NCBI GenBank assembly: GCA_044229535.1
Contig: JBGASU010000001.1
Coordinates: 372,001-436,000, forward strand
Origin: CAZLFQ01 sp044229535
Lineage (GTDB): Bacteria > Pseudomonadota > Alphaproteobacteria > Rickettsiales > Midichloriaceae
Reading direction: 5' to 3'
DNA: 64,000 nucleotides
A program made the translations under genes and the position numbers. The notes below the pieces were generated by a model. That model did not search any database, was not told the origin of the DNA, and was given only the letters and a program-made list of their open reading frames with translations. Below, one piece after another: positions 43,819 to 52,656 of the stretch. Position 1 is the first letter of the stretch. Each line of letters begins with the position of its first letter.

Positions 43819-45297
43819 ATGACTAATTCAAAAAAACAAGCTTTCACTTTAATAGAATTAGCTATAGTTATAGCGGTAATATCTGTAATCCTCAGTATAT
43901 CAGTATCTGGATTGCGCTCACAATCTGGAGCGTCAGATATATATTCCACCACCCAAAAAATCGATGCCATAAAAACAGCATTGGAAACTTATAGAGATCA
44001 ATATGGAAGATACCCCTGCCCATCTCCCGCCAACGTTGACTCAAGCAATGCCAATTATGGAGTCGCAGCAACCGACTGCTTTGCTGCCTGTCCCTCTGGA
44101 CTAACTTGTATCAACAACGCTGCAAATGCTACATTAAAAGATGATGCCCAAGGCTCAGTACCTTTTAAAACGCTTGGAATAGCTCAGGAGTTAACCAAAG
44201 ACTCATGGGATATGAAAATGACATATGCTGTTGATTCAAGATTCACACAAGATCAAAATAACTGCGAAGGCAAAGGTAATTTAGTTGTCATTGATTATTC
44301 TGGTAACACCGTATCTAACGCCGTAGTTTATACAGTAATATCGCACGGATCTGATAATAAAGGAGCCTATACTCTAGACAAAGGTACTCAACCAGCAGCT
44401 TGCGATGCTGCTGCCAATGACGGAGCTAACTGTGATAACAACAACACATTTAGGTCATCCAATATAACGAAGAGTAATACTAATACCTCTTACTACGACG
44501 ATCTTATAGGCTTCAACACAAACTCAAAATTTAAAACATGTCCAGCAGGCTTAACAAACTGCCAAGCTTGGTTTGACGCAAGTGATAAATGCACTATCCA
44601 AACAAACTTAGGTGGGGTGGAAAATTTATATGATAAATCTTATTTTTCCAATTTTGTTGCAAATCAAGGGAATTTTACCAACAGACCTGATTACCCTTCC
44701 GCTACTAAAACAAACGGCAAAAACTCTATAACTTTTGTAGCTGGCAACAGCGATGCTTTATATGCATCTGTCACAACTCAACTAGCTCTTTCGAACTATA
44801 CTTTTGTCACGGTATTTAGAACAAGCAGCACAAACTCTATGTTTAATGTAATTGCTAATGCAGCCAGCCCTGGAGCTGGCTGGTGGGAAAGATTCCACGG
44901 ATTACCTCCTTCTGGAAGTGGCACGCCAGTCACCACATTTAACGGACAATTTAAAAGCTACATATATTCTTCCGCTGGACAACGAGATATCAATAGTAAT
45001 GGCACTACTACATACAATGATGGGCGCGCGCATGTAGCAATCTCCACTGTTGGAGGCACTGGCGGTTATCGTCTATACATTGATGGCACACAACAAACAA
45101 ATACTTTTGTCAACAGCTCTTCAGACAACTCTGGATCAAACTATTTTATAATTCTTGGTCTACACAACGGCTATGCGGGAACAACGGCAGGCTATGAATT
45201 TTTAGAGTACCTGTATCTAAATAAAGAACTCACATCAACAGAACGTAAAAGTTTAGAGCTTTATATGTCTAATAAATGGGGAATTTTATTAAATTAA
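43819..45297 (+). CDS. Second prepilin with LamG/ConA-like domain, 492 aa
   Basis: A paralogue of the preceding gene with the same architecture. The leader is MTNSKKQA, so cleavage would follow Ala8 rather than Gly, before F-T-L-I-E-L-A-I. The pilin region repeats the Y-G-R-Y-P-C-P-S-P-A-N block and QGSVPFKTLGIAQELTKDSW. The C-terminal module opens C-Q-A-W-F-D-A-S-D-K-C-T-I and ends E-Y-L-Y-L-N-K-E-L-T-S-T-E-R-K before YMSNKWGI. It has insertions relative to its neighbour around residues 350-400 (a Gly/Ser/Pro-rich loop), so binding surfaces may differ. The pair arose by tandem duplication; sequence divergence shows that it is not recent. Confidence 0.85.
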   Translation: MTNSKKQAFTLIELAIVIAVISVILSISVSGLRSQSGASDIYSTTQKIDAIKTALETYRDQYGRYPCPSPANVDSSNANYGVAATDCFAACPSGLTCINNAANATLKDDAQGSVPFKTLGIAQELTKDSWDMKMTYAVDSRFTQDQNNCEGKGNLVVIDYSGNTVSNAVVYTVISHGSDNKGAYTLDKGTQPAACDAAANDGANCDNNNTFRSSNITKSNTNTSYYDDLIGFNTNSKFKTCPAGLTNCQAWFDASDKCTIQTNLGGVENLYDKSYFSNFVANQGNFTNRPDYPSATKTNGKNSITFVAGNSDALYASVTTQLALSNYTFVTVFRTSSTNSMFNVIANAASPGAGWWERFHGLPPSGSGTPVTTFNGQFKSYIYSSAGQRDINSNGTTTYNDGRAHVAISTVGGTGGYRLYIDGTQQTNTFVNSSSDNSGSNYFIILGLHNGYAGTTAGYEFLEYLYLNKELTSTERKSLELYMSNKWGILLN

Positions 45298-45298
45298 T

Positions 45299-45910
45299 TC
45301 AATCCAAATCTTGAGTGCTAAGACGTCTTTTCCATATATAAAAAGCAACTATACATACTACAATTACGAATAAAATAAAATTTACTTGCTTTATATATTT
45401 AGCAATAAGATGCTCATTTTCACCTATAACGTAACCAAGCCATATAAGTATTCCACACCATATAGCGCCACCTAAAGCTGTAAATAAACTAAATAACTTG
45501 ATATCCATTTTTCCTAAACCTGCTGGGAAGGAAATAAAATGTTTTACACCTGGTAATAACCTACCTGAAAACATAGAAATAGATCCATGTCTTTCCATAA
45601 AATACTCCATCGCTTTTAGCTTATCTTCGTTTATAAAGAAGTATTTGCCGTACTGAATTAATATTCTTCTACCAAAATGATATGCAATCGCATAGTTACA
45701 CAAAGATCCGCCAAGAGTCCCCATAGTGCTAGTTAGCCAAACCAGATAAAAATTCATCTCCCCTTTTTGTACTAAATAGCCAGCTGGAATTAATGTAATT
45801 TCTGCTGGAATAGGTATGAATGTGCTTTCAATAAAAGTCATGATAAAAATACCTAGGTATCCCCAAGATTCCACCAATTCCACCACACTTAAAAACAACT
45901 CATACATCAT
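45299..45910 (-). CDS. DedA family membrane protein, 203 aa
   Basis: A polytopic inner-membrane protein of the DedA/SNARE-associated family, members of which recycle undecaprenyl phosphate or translocate lipids. The N-terminal part has FIESTFIPIPAEITLIPAGY, and the central part GSLCNYAIAYHFGRRI. The conserved amphipathic block is F-S-G-R-L-L-P-G-V-K-H-F-I-S-F-P-A-G. Four to five hydrophobic segments are seen, and the length is typical. The stop codon is two bases from the stop of the convergent prepilin gene. Confidence 0.9.
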   Translation of the reverse strand: MMYELFLSVVELVESWGYLGIFIMTFIESTFIPIPAEITLIPAGYLVQKGEMNFYLVWLTSTMGTLGGSLCNYAIAYHFGRRILIQYGKYFFINEDKLKAMEYFMERHGSISMFSGRLLPGVKHFISFPAGLGKMDIKLFSLFTALGGAIWCGILIWLGYVIGENEHLIAKYIKQVNFILFVIVVCIVAFYIWKRRLSTQDLD

Positions 45911-46042
45911 ATCGCCGCAACTATACCAAACATTTTGACTTTAACATTATATCCTATTAAAAAATCTAACACCAGTAAAAATGCTCTTATATTTTCTAAT
46001 AACTTAGTGTATAAGTTTATTCAAACAAGATACGGTACTACA

Positions 46043-46687
46043 ATGGTTGATATACTTGACGAAGTTCGCGAAGAACTCAAAGACGAAAGGGCGCTGAATT
46101 TTATAAAACAACATGGAAAATTCATTCTTACCTTAATGGTCGCTTGCATTATTGGGGCTTCGTTAAAAATATGGTGGAATGATTATCAGGAAAACAAAGC
46201 ACATAAAGCTGGCGGCGACTTTATTACTGCTATACTAAAAATGCGCGCTTATAAACCAGATGAAGCCGTCAAGAAGTTTGAGTCTTTATTCTCAAATGAT
46301 TCTACAAATTACGCTGCATTTGCAGGGTTAAATGTTGCTTCATATTCTGATTTTAAAAAAGACTATGCAAAATCATCAGTAATATATAACTCTGTTTCAG
46401 AGAACAATGATTTCGACAAAAGTGTTAGAGACCTCGCAAGATTCTTAGCAATTAAATCTAAGATATCTTCAAATGGTGATAAGCAGGAATTGGCTTCAGA
46501 ACTAGAAAAATATATATCTGAAAACGGCATCTACAAATATTCTTCTTTGGAAATTCTAGGCAGCATTTATTTGGATTTAGGAAATAAAGCTAAAGCAAAA
46601 GAAATTTTTAATACCGCTCTAACTGATGCTCAAACGCCAGATTCGATTAGAAATAGGATTAGTACACTTATAGTGTTAACAAATTAA
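46043..46687 (+). CDS. Tetratricopeptide-like membrane protein (YfgM-like), 214 aa
   Basis: The open frame begins at 45935, but the ATG at 46043 gives the family-like N-terminus M-V-D-I-L-D-E-V-R-E-E-L-K-D-E-R. A single transmembrane helix follows (FILTLMVACIIGASLKIWW), with the C-terminal part helical and TPR-like (FITAILKMRAYKPDEAVKKF and LGSIYLDLGNKAKAKEIFN). The pattern of short cytoplasmic head, one membrane segment and periplasmic TPR domain is that of YfgM-like proteins, which work near the Sec translocon or, in alphaproteobacteria, beside bamB/der genes. der is not adjacent here. Moderately confident in family, not in function. Confidence 0.7.
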   Translation: MVDILDEVREELKDERALNFIKQHGKFILTLMVACIIGASLKIWWNDYQENKAHKAGGDFITAILKMRAYKPDEAVKKFESLFSNDSTNYAAFAGLNVASYSDFKKDYAKSSVIYNSVSENNDFDKSVRDLARFLAIKSKISSNGDKQELASELEKYISENGIYKYSSLEILGSIYLDLGNKAKAKEIFNTALTDAQTPDSIRNRISTLIVLTN

Positions 46688-46742
46688 AGATCGGCTTGCA
46701 AACACCAATATTTCAAGCTATTTTCGCGAACTATAATTTGAA

Positions 46743-47630
46743 ATGCAGAGTGTTATGAGTTCAATTCCATTTGATCAACGTGAAGGTAAGATTTGGTATA
46801 ACGGCAAAGTTATAGATTGGAAAGAAGCAAAATTGCATGTACTTACTCATGGGCTTCATTATGGCAGCTCAATTTACGAGGGAATTAGAGTATACAACTA
46901 CAAGCCTTTTAAACTCAAGGAACATATGCAAAGACTTGAGCATTCGGCTAAATGCTTAGGCTTTGAACTGCCTTATAGTACAAATGAATTGTGTGATAAT
47001 TTCTTAAAACAGATTAAGCTTAATGATGTTGAAAATGGCTATGGCAGACCAGCAGCATGGCGTGGATCTGAAACCATGCTAATCGGAGGAGAAGGAACAA
47101 AAATACATATGATACTTGCTGTATGGAAATCATTCGAAAATAAGCGCCATGAGCTAAGAGAAAAAGGTATAAAATTATGCTTCAGTAAATGGAAAAAGCC
47201 AAATGCTGATTCATCTCCCTACTCTGCAAAATGCGCTGGCATTTATACATTATGTACGATAGTGAAAAACGATGCAGTAGCTCAAGGTTATGACGATGCT
47301 TTACTATTGGATAGCAGAGGCTTTATAACAGAAGGCACAACATCCAATGTATTTTTCATTTTTGGTAACGAGCTTCACACCCCAATAGCAGATTGCTTCT
47401 TAAATGGCATTACTAGACAAACATTTATTCAAATAGCAAAAAATATCGGCATCAAAGCGGTAGAAAGGCATATAACAAAATACGAAGCTCTTAAAGCTGA
47501 TGCTGCATTTTTAACTGGGACAGCGATTGAAATGACTCCAATCCAAAGTATAGATGGAACTGAATATAATATAATGCACCCATTGATCAAAAGATTGCAG
47601 GATGAGTACTCTGCCCTAACCAACAAATAA
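46743..47630 (+). CDS. ilvE: Branched-chain amino acid aminotransferase, 295 aa
   Basis: PLP fold-type IV aminotransferase. The N-terminal block G-K-V-I-D-W-K-E-A-K-L-H-V-L-T-H-G-L-H-Y-G-S-S and YEGIRVYN are typical. The PLP Lys should be in Y-S-A-K-C-A-G-I-Y, and the phosphate-binding region in GFITEGTTSNVFFI. Length and the TGTAIEMTPI block fit IlvE rather than D-amino acid aminotransferase or PabC, though these are related. Translation may start at 46743 or at the in-frame ATG 46755. No other branched-chain synthesis gene is nearby, so it may serve nitrogen exchange rather than a full pathway. Confidence 0.88.
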   Translation: MQSVMSSIPFDQREGKIWYNGKVIDWKEAKLHVLTHGLHYGSSIYEGIRVYNYKPFKLKEHMQRLEHSAKCLGFELPYSTNELCDNFLKQIKLNDVENGYGRPAAWRGSETMLIGGEGTKIHMILAVWKSFENKRHELREKGIKLCFSKWKKPNADSSPYSAKCAGIYTLCTIVKNDAVAQGYDDALLLDSRGFITEGTTSNVFFIFGNELHTPIADCFLNGITRQTFIQIAKNIGIKAVERHITKYEALKADAAFLTGTAIEMTPIQSIDGTEYNIMHPLIKRLQDEYSALTNK

Positions 47631-47636
47631 ACTTAT

Positions 47637-48533
47637 CTATCTGTTCTCCCATTTGATTTGCTGAGAGGCTACGTATAGCGTGCATGGAACAATTATCAAT
47701 GTCCCAATATATGTAGCCATTGCTGGGATTTCATTGAATACAACAAAGCCAACAAAAGCTGAAAGCACTAATTCTAGGTATCTATATGGAGCAACAGCAG
47801 AAGCCTGAACAAAGCTGAAAGCCTTTAGTAAGCAATACAATATCAAATTACTTCCCATACCCAATAAAGCTAATAGAACTAACTGACTTAAGGAAATATC
47901 TTGCCAAAACAACATCGCTGGGTACGCACCAAGAATAGATGTAACTACAGCCGAGTAAAATAACATGCTTAGCATCGACTCTTTAGCTACGTATTTTTTA
48001 TTTATAATATCAAGGCTTGCGAACACAACCGATGATATTAACAACACCAATGCGAATGGCTCAAACTTCTCATGCACTGGGTTAAACACTACAACTACAC
48101 CCACAAAACCTAATAGGGTAACCGCCCATAGCTTACCTGAAACTTTTTCACCCAAGAATACTGGTGCCATTATCAAAATGAATAGTGGTATAGTAAATGT
48201 CATAATAGTTGCGGTGGCAATTGGTACTTGGTTCAAACCGAGAATCCATATTGCGATGCCAAAGTATAACAAAGCACCTCTTACCACATGCATTATTATT
48301 CTATTCGTATGAAAAGACTCTAAACCACCATAAATCATAAATGGTAACAACGATAACATACCAAAGAAACAACGACAGAATGTAGTTTGAGCAAAATGCA
48401 GATCTGACCCAAGATATTTTGCAATAACATCATTTAAATTACTAATTACTAAACTAAGAATAAACCAAGCTATTCCTACTATATATTTCTGCCCTTTTGT
48501 CATTTCTACGCTTCTATTTATATTTTGAGGCAA
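47637..48533 (-). CDS. EamA/DMT family transporter, 298 aa
   Basis: About ten hydrophobic helices in two EamA repeats, typical of drug/metabolite transporters. Characteristic blocks are FCRCFFGMLSLLPF in the first half, P-I-A-T-A-T-I-M-T-F-T-I-P-L-F-I near the end of the first repeat with a V-F-L-G-E-K-V-S-G motif, and SFVQASAVAPYRYLELVLSA in the second. Substrates cannot be read from sequence; in Rickettsiales, members of this group import host metabolites such as S-adenosylmethionine. It is similar in kind to the tandem pair at 55038-57054. Convergent with ilvE, six bases between stops. Confidence 0.88.
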   Translation of the reverse strand: MPQNINRSVEMTKGQKYIVGIAWFILSLVISNLNDVIAKYLGSDLHFAQTTFCRCFFGMLSLLPFMIYGGLESFHTNRIIMHVVRGALLYFGIAIWILGLNQVPIATATIMTFTIPLFILIMAPVFLGEKVSGKLWAVTLLGFVGVVVVFNPVHEKFEPFALVLLISSVVFASLDIINKKYVAKESMLSMLFYSAVVTSILGAYPAMLFWQDISLSQLVLLALLGMGSNLILYCLLKAFSFVQASAVAPYRYLELVLSAFVGFVVFNEIPAMATYIGTLIIVPCTLYVASQQIKWENR

Positions 48534-48558
48534 TTATACAATCAAACACCGCTTTTGT

Positions 48559-49485
48559 CTATCTATGTTGATCATTCTCACTGCCTGATCGCCTTTTTTC
48601 ACTTAAAAATGCGCAACTTAATGGTCCATTCTTTACTAATGGCATAGTTGGAGGCACTGGAATAGCTGTAGAACTAACAGATATTGTCCCAGTGTTTGCA
48701 CCTTTCTTTACAGCCACCTCTTTACGCAGCCTTGCTAATTCAATTTGTGACAATGTGCTTGGGTGCTCAAATAACTTAAAGATGTCTTTAGATTTATCGT
48801 TATCTGCTAATGCTAAAGAATAGTCAGCAAGCTTTATGGCAACATCCTCATTAAATCCCAGCTTAATCAGCGTCTTAATGGACAAAAATCCTTCTTTTTG
48901 AAAATTATTAAGTTCATATTCAGCATTAGATACTTGTTTCACGTCAAAATCTTTACTTAGAGCTAAAAATAGCTGAGCAAAATTTCTACCCAAAATTTGC
49001 ATTGGTGATTTATCTTCTGTGGCATCAGACAATTCTTTGCTTAAATACGCAAGCTTTGACAACAATTCTCTTTGCCTCTCATCTTCTTCATACAGCTCAC
49101 CAACACTTTGGTATGCACATAAATTTGTAATAACAGATAAATACTCCACATCTTCACTTACTGCTTCCCAATTATCATCGCTCACAAGCTTGGCAAATGT
49201 CTTAATAAAGTTTCTAATTGGAATTTCAATCTGTTGCAATGGATTAACAGCATCTTTCAATGTCCAGAACTTCTTTTCAGATTCATGAGTATAATTCCAC
49301 AAATCCAATATCTCTAGCAGGTTTACAACCTTGGTTTGAAGGCGCAATCTGCTATGTGAATTGGAATTAAAAAGAGAAGTATACCAATCACTTAGAACAT
49401 CATATTGCTCTTGTTTTGCGATTATTACATCAAATTCTTTCTTAGTTCTAACTCCAGCGAGCTCTATAAACAAATTATCTTTCAT
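48559..49485 (-). CDS. Hypothetical protein, 308 aa, shares N-terminal and tail motifs with other accessory proteins
   Basis: I do not recognise a known family. The protein is soluble and helical. Its first 60 residues can be aligned with the N-terminus of the ankyrin protein at 62226-63935, most clearly at R-L-R-L-Q-T-K-V-V-N-L-L-E-I here against F-R-T-R-V-I-N-L-L-Q-M there. The C-terminal part has S-S-T-A-I-P-V-P-P (271-279), which recurs as T-A-I-P-I-P in the ankyrin protein at 4771 and S-T-A-I-T-L-P in the HAD-like protein at 29703. The last 25 residues are basic and polar. These shared ends suggest a common delivery route for otherwise unrelated proteins. It is probably an effector candidate. 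Confidence 0.6.
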   Translation of the reverse strand: MKDNLFIELAGVRTKKEFDVIIAKQEQYDVLSDWYTSLFNSNSHSRLRLQTKVVNLLEILDLWNYTHESEKKFWTLKDAVNPLQQIEIPIRNFIKTFAKLVSDDNWEAVSEDVEYLSVITNLCAYQSVGELYEEDERQRELLSKLAYLSKELSDATEDKSPMQILGRNFAQLFLALSKDFDVKQVSNAEYELNNFQKEGFLSIKTLIKLGFNEDVAIKLADYSLALADNDKSKDIFKLFEHPSTLSQIELARLRKEVAVKKGANTGTISVSSTAIPVPPTMPLVKNGPLSCAFLSEKRRSGSENDQHR

Positions 49486-49559
49486 ATATTAAATTCTATT
49501 ATTTTGATAACAGCTTATATAGGAAACAGGTGACTGCTCAAGTTTTTTATCGGAAAAAC

Positions 49560-49588
49560 TTGAGCATATCTCAACTTTAGCATATAAT
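49560..49588 (+). promoter_or_regulatory. Sigma-70-type promoter of the ankyrin gene at 49618
   Basis: TTGAGC at 49560-49565 and TATAAT at 49583-49588 with a 17-base spacer. A G-rich ribosome binding site (GGGGGA, 49609-49614) lies three bases before the ATG at 49618. Confidence 0.65.
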
Positions 49589-49617
49589 ATCGCCTCAAAA
49601 CATCCAATGGGGGAACA

Positions 49618-51294
49618 ATGGATTATAAAACAAGCCAAGAACAAATTCGCAACCTAACAAATGAGGAACTTTTAGAATATGCTACCGAATTCTTAAAAGT
49701 GCACCCTAACCAACAAATTCAATCATTATTGAAAAGAATGATTGATGGACAAGATCAAATACGGCAAATTCTTGTTTCCCAATTAGTTGCCCAACATAAT
49801 ATCTTAGGAAAATTCACTCAGACTCCAAGCGCCTCCTCTACTGCACCGAAAGGACAATATCTTGATGCAGTAACCATAGAAGCTATAAAGCAAACTTATG
49901 TTATAGAGCCACTTGAAGCAGCTATTCAAGAATTCGGTGAAGAAGCTGCATCCAGTATAGCTTATATTATAAGATCTAAATCATTTAACATAGGAACAGA
50001 CGAGGACAAGGATGCAGTAAGTTCTTCTCTATTTGGCATACTAAGTCGTTTTAAATCAAATAAACAAAGTAATGATCCTAGACAGTCACTTGTAAAACTA
50101 GCTGATATTTATAACGGCTCATATTGCTTTGAGATACTGGGCAAAGGTATATTTCAAAACATTTCATTGGATGATGAATCAGCTACTCAGGGTGCAAAAG
50201 CAGAAATAAGCAAAGTTGTTGAAGAAGCTTTAGATAAATTTATAAAACCCAATCTTAATGCACCTAAAGTTATTTCTAGCCTAAACGCTTCAGGCGAATT
50301 ATCGCAAGAATGGTCTAATAGCTTAGTACCTTCTGCTACAATAATTAGAAATGAAATACTAGAACATCTAAAAACTGCTAATCACATCAAACAAATAATT
50401 TCTGCTGCTGATGATAATGGCGCTGTTAAATTACTAAAAATTTATGAAGAACACATTGAGGATGCAAAAAAACTTTTATCCAAAGCTGAATACAGAAAAT
50501 ATTTTAATTATAAAAACGCAGAACATTTTATAAATAAGGTACTTGGTCATGCTCAAGCGCTTGGTCTTTTAGGGGATTTTCATAGAGCATTATACAACTC
50601 AAACTCTTTGCAGATTTCATTGCTTGATGGAAACATAAAACAAGCTCTGCAACTCATAGAGCAAGGAGAGTCTATTGATTCAACTGATGTACGAAACGCA
50701 ACTGCTCTACACCTTGCTTGCTGGAATAACATAACAGATGTAATTGAGCCATTGTTAAATAAAGTAAAAAATCTATTCCCACTAGATTTCAAAGGTAATA
50801 CTCCGCTTTTCCTAGCATCAACAAAAGGAAATGAAGAAGTGGTAGAAATATTTTTAAAATTCTTAAAAGATAAAAATATTACTGCTGATAAAAACCTAAT
50901 TCGCAAAGCAATAGAATCAGCATTCGAATTTGAACATACAAAAGTAATTGAATGCTTTATTAAGTATGGATATGAAATCTCGGTTAAACCTGAAGATGCA
51001 ATTGGTTATGCTAAAAAAGGCAAAACCAAACTATTAGAAATTGTTATCAAACATGGTAAAATAAATTTAAATCAAGCTGATAATGATGGATGGACATTAT
51101 TACATCATGCCAGCAGCAATGGGCATCTTGAGGCGGTCAAATTACTTACAGAATTAGGCGCTGATCTAACCATAAAAACGAAAAACACCAATAAAACAGC
51201 TCAAGATTTAGCCAAAACATGTGGATCAAAAAATGTTGAAAATTTCTTAGATGCTGAATTAAAAAAGCTCCAACATTACAAAAATCTATATTAA
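49618..51294 (+). CDS. Ankyrin-repeat protein, 5' part of a gene split by a frameshift (558 aa as read)
   Basis: Residues 1-335 are helical and unrecognised. Ankyrin-like units start near residue 345 (LQISLLDGNIKQALQLIEQG, then DVRNATALHLACWNNITDVIEPLL) and continue to the end, including D-G-W-T-L-L-H-H-A-S-S-N-G-H-L-E-A-V-K-L-L near 485. The frame ends at 51294 with a non-ankyrin tail (LQHYKNLY). The other frame, entered at an A6 run at 51261-51266, continues as natural ankyrin sequence into the 51321-52025 open frame. I therefore think the native product was about 800 residues. It has a good promoter and ribosome binding site. Probably an accessory, host-interaction protein. Confidence 0.8.
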   Translation: MDYKTSQEQIRNLTNEELLEYATEFLKVHPNQQIQSLLKRMIDGQDQIRQILVSQLVAQHNILGKFTQTPSASSTAPKGQYLDAVTIEAIKQTYVIEPLEAAIQEFGEEAASSIAYIIRSKSFNIGTDEDKDAVSSSLFGILSRFKSNKQSNDPRQSLVKLADIYNGSYCFEILGKGIFQNISLDDESATQGAKAEISKVVEEALDKFIKPNLNAPKVISSLNASGELSQEWSNSLVPSATIIRNEILEHLKTANHIKQIISAADDNGAVKLLKIYEEHIEDAKKLLSKAEYRKYFNYKNAEHFINKVLGHAQALGLLGDFHRALYNSNSLQISLLDGNIKQALQLIEQGESIDSTDVRNATALHLACWNNITDVIEPLLNKVKNLFPLDFKGNTPLFLASTKGNEEVVEIFLKFLKDKNITADKNLIRKAIESAFEFEHTKVIECFIKYGYEISVKPEDAIGYAKKGKTKLLEIVIKHGKINLNQADNDGWTLLHHASSNGHLEAVKLLTELGADLTIKTKNTNKTAQDLAKTCGSKNVENFLDAELKKLQHYKNLY

Positions 51295-51320
51295 GCAATA
51301 ACGTAGTTGAAGCAGATAAA

Positions 51321-52025
51321 TTGATTAAAAGAGGAGCCAATCCAAACTTAAAAGATGAACATGGACTTCCCCCACTAATATTGGCTTGTTTAACAAGAAG
51401 GCCTGAAATTGCTAAAATGCTAATAAGCGCAGGGGCAGAAGTAACTACAACATCTCTATACGGCTCTCCCTTGGAAATCGCCAAGGCTTCAGGTCAAGTT
51501 GATTTAGCCAATATGATTAGAACAAGACTAAGTGAACAGTTGTACGAAGCCGCTAAAAAAGGAGAAATAGATAATGTCAGCACGCTTATTAAAAACGGAG
51601 CTGATGTAAACTTCCAAGATAAAGATGGGGTCACTCCTTTACACATGGCATCATTTTATGGCCATGCAGCAGTAGCGTCTAAACTACTGAATGAGAAGGC
51701 AAATCCAAATTTAACAAGAGCAGACGGCTTTACTCCTCTTCACTTTGCTTGCTTAAAAGGTAACGATACCATTGTTAAAGCTTTAATAACCAATGGAGCA
51801 CAACTTGATCTAAAAACTAAAAGTGGAAAAACTGCATTAGATATAGCTAAAGAAAAAAATTATAGCAACATAGTGTCTATAATGACAAAGCAAAAAGAAG
51901 ATAAGCAACCAGAAGAACCAAGAGCAGAATCAGCTAGCAGTGGTATATCTATTAGCGACTTTCTACTTGCAGGTTTATTAAGCTCGTTCAGAACAAACCT
52001 AGCGACCCAAGGGCAAAACAGATAA
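51321..52025 (+). CDS. Ankyrin-repeat protein, 3' part of the frameshifted gene (234 aa as read)
   Basis: Carries four to five good ankyrin units: RGANPNLKDEHGLPPLILAC, KNGADVNFQDKDGVTPLHMA, KANPNLTRADGFTPLHFACL and NGAQLDLKTKSGKTALDIA. The frame is open from 51258, and codons upstream of the assumed TTG start (S-N-N-V-V-E-A-D-K-L-I) complete the first unit, so this is not an independent gene start. The C-terminal tail has E-S-A-S-S-G-I-S-I-S and resembles the end of the ankyrin protein at 4771 (I-S-V-S-G-L-L-A). No ribosome binding site is seen at 51321. If expressed, it would be through slippage at the A-run or internal initiation. Confidence 0.7.
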   Translation: MIKRGANPNLKDEHGLPPLILACLTRRPEIAKMLISAGAEVTTTSLYGSPLEIAKASGQVDLANMIRTRLSEQLYEAAKKGEIDNVSTLIKNGADVNFQDKDGVTPLHMASFYGHAAVASKLLNEKANPNLTRADGFTPLHFACLKGNDTIVKALITNGAQLDLKTKSGKTALDIAKEKNYSNIVSIMTKQKEDKQPEEPRAESASSGISISDFLLAGLLSSFRTNLATQGQNR

Positions 52026-52087
52026 GAACTTGCATAATACAGGGTTTTACAGCTATAATGGTGCGATAATATATAATTTTAACATCA

Positions 52088-52654
52088 ATGAGTATAGACG
52101 TAATAGCTGATAAGATTCCATCATATGCCGATGACATCAAGCTGAATCTTATGGAGATATTTTCCGATCAAGTTGAAGGATTGACCGTTCAGCAAGTGTA
52201 TGGGATAGCTCTATCTTGCTGCTATAATCTTAAGCACGAACAATTACTGAATAACTTTCGTAATGAAGCTAAAATTATACTTGATGACGCACAATTAGTA
52301 GCAACAAAGAAAGCAGCAGCTATTATGGCTATGAACAATTCTTATTATTTCTTTGCCGATGCGATAAAAGACGAAGAAATAAAAAAGATGCCTGCAGACC
52401 TACATATGCACGTGTTAACTGACCATGGCGTAGATAAAACAGATTTCGAAATGTATTTAATTGGCATTTCAATACTTAATCACTGCGATTATTGCGTAAA
52501 CTTCCACGTAGATAGGCTTCTAAGAAGAGGTGTATCAAAGATCACTATCAAGAATATAGCTCGCATTGCTTCCGTACTAAAAGCCGTTGTTGAAGTTCTT
52601 GAAATTGAAAGACTAAGAAATTACGAGTTTATAGCTAGAGAATCAAATTTTTAA
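52088..52654 (+). CDS. AhpD-like (carboxymuconolactone decarboxylase family) protein, 188 aa
   Basis: All-helical AhpD-fold protein. The active site motif is C-D-Y-C-V-N-F-H with Cys133, Cys136 and His140, preceded by an acidic E121 in the helix that normally supplies the proton relay. AhpD-like proteins are thiol-dependent alkylhydroperoxidase partners. The total length matches the AhpD group rather than small decarboxylases. No ahpC is adjacent. The stop is two bases before the der start codon, so the two are cotranscribed; in Rickettsiales-like genomes such pairings do not clearly imply function. Confidence 0.8.
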   Translation: MSIDVIADKIPSYADDIKLNLMEIFSDQVEGLTVQQVYGIALSCCYNLKHEQLLNNFRNEAKIILDDAQLVATKKAAAIMAMNNSYYFFADAIKDEEIKKMPADLHMHVLTDHGVDKTDFEMYLIGISILNHCDYCVNFHVDRLLRRGVSKITIKNIARIASVLKAVVEVLEIERLRNYEFIARESNF

Positions 52655-52656
52655 TC

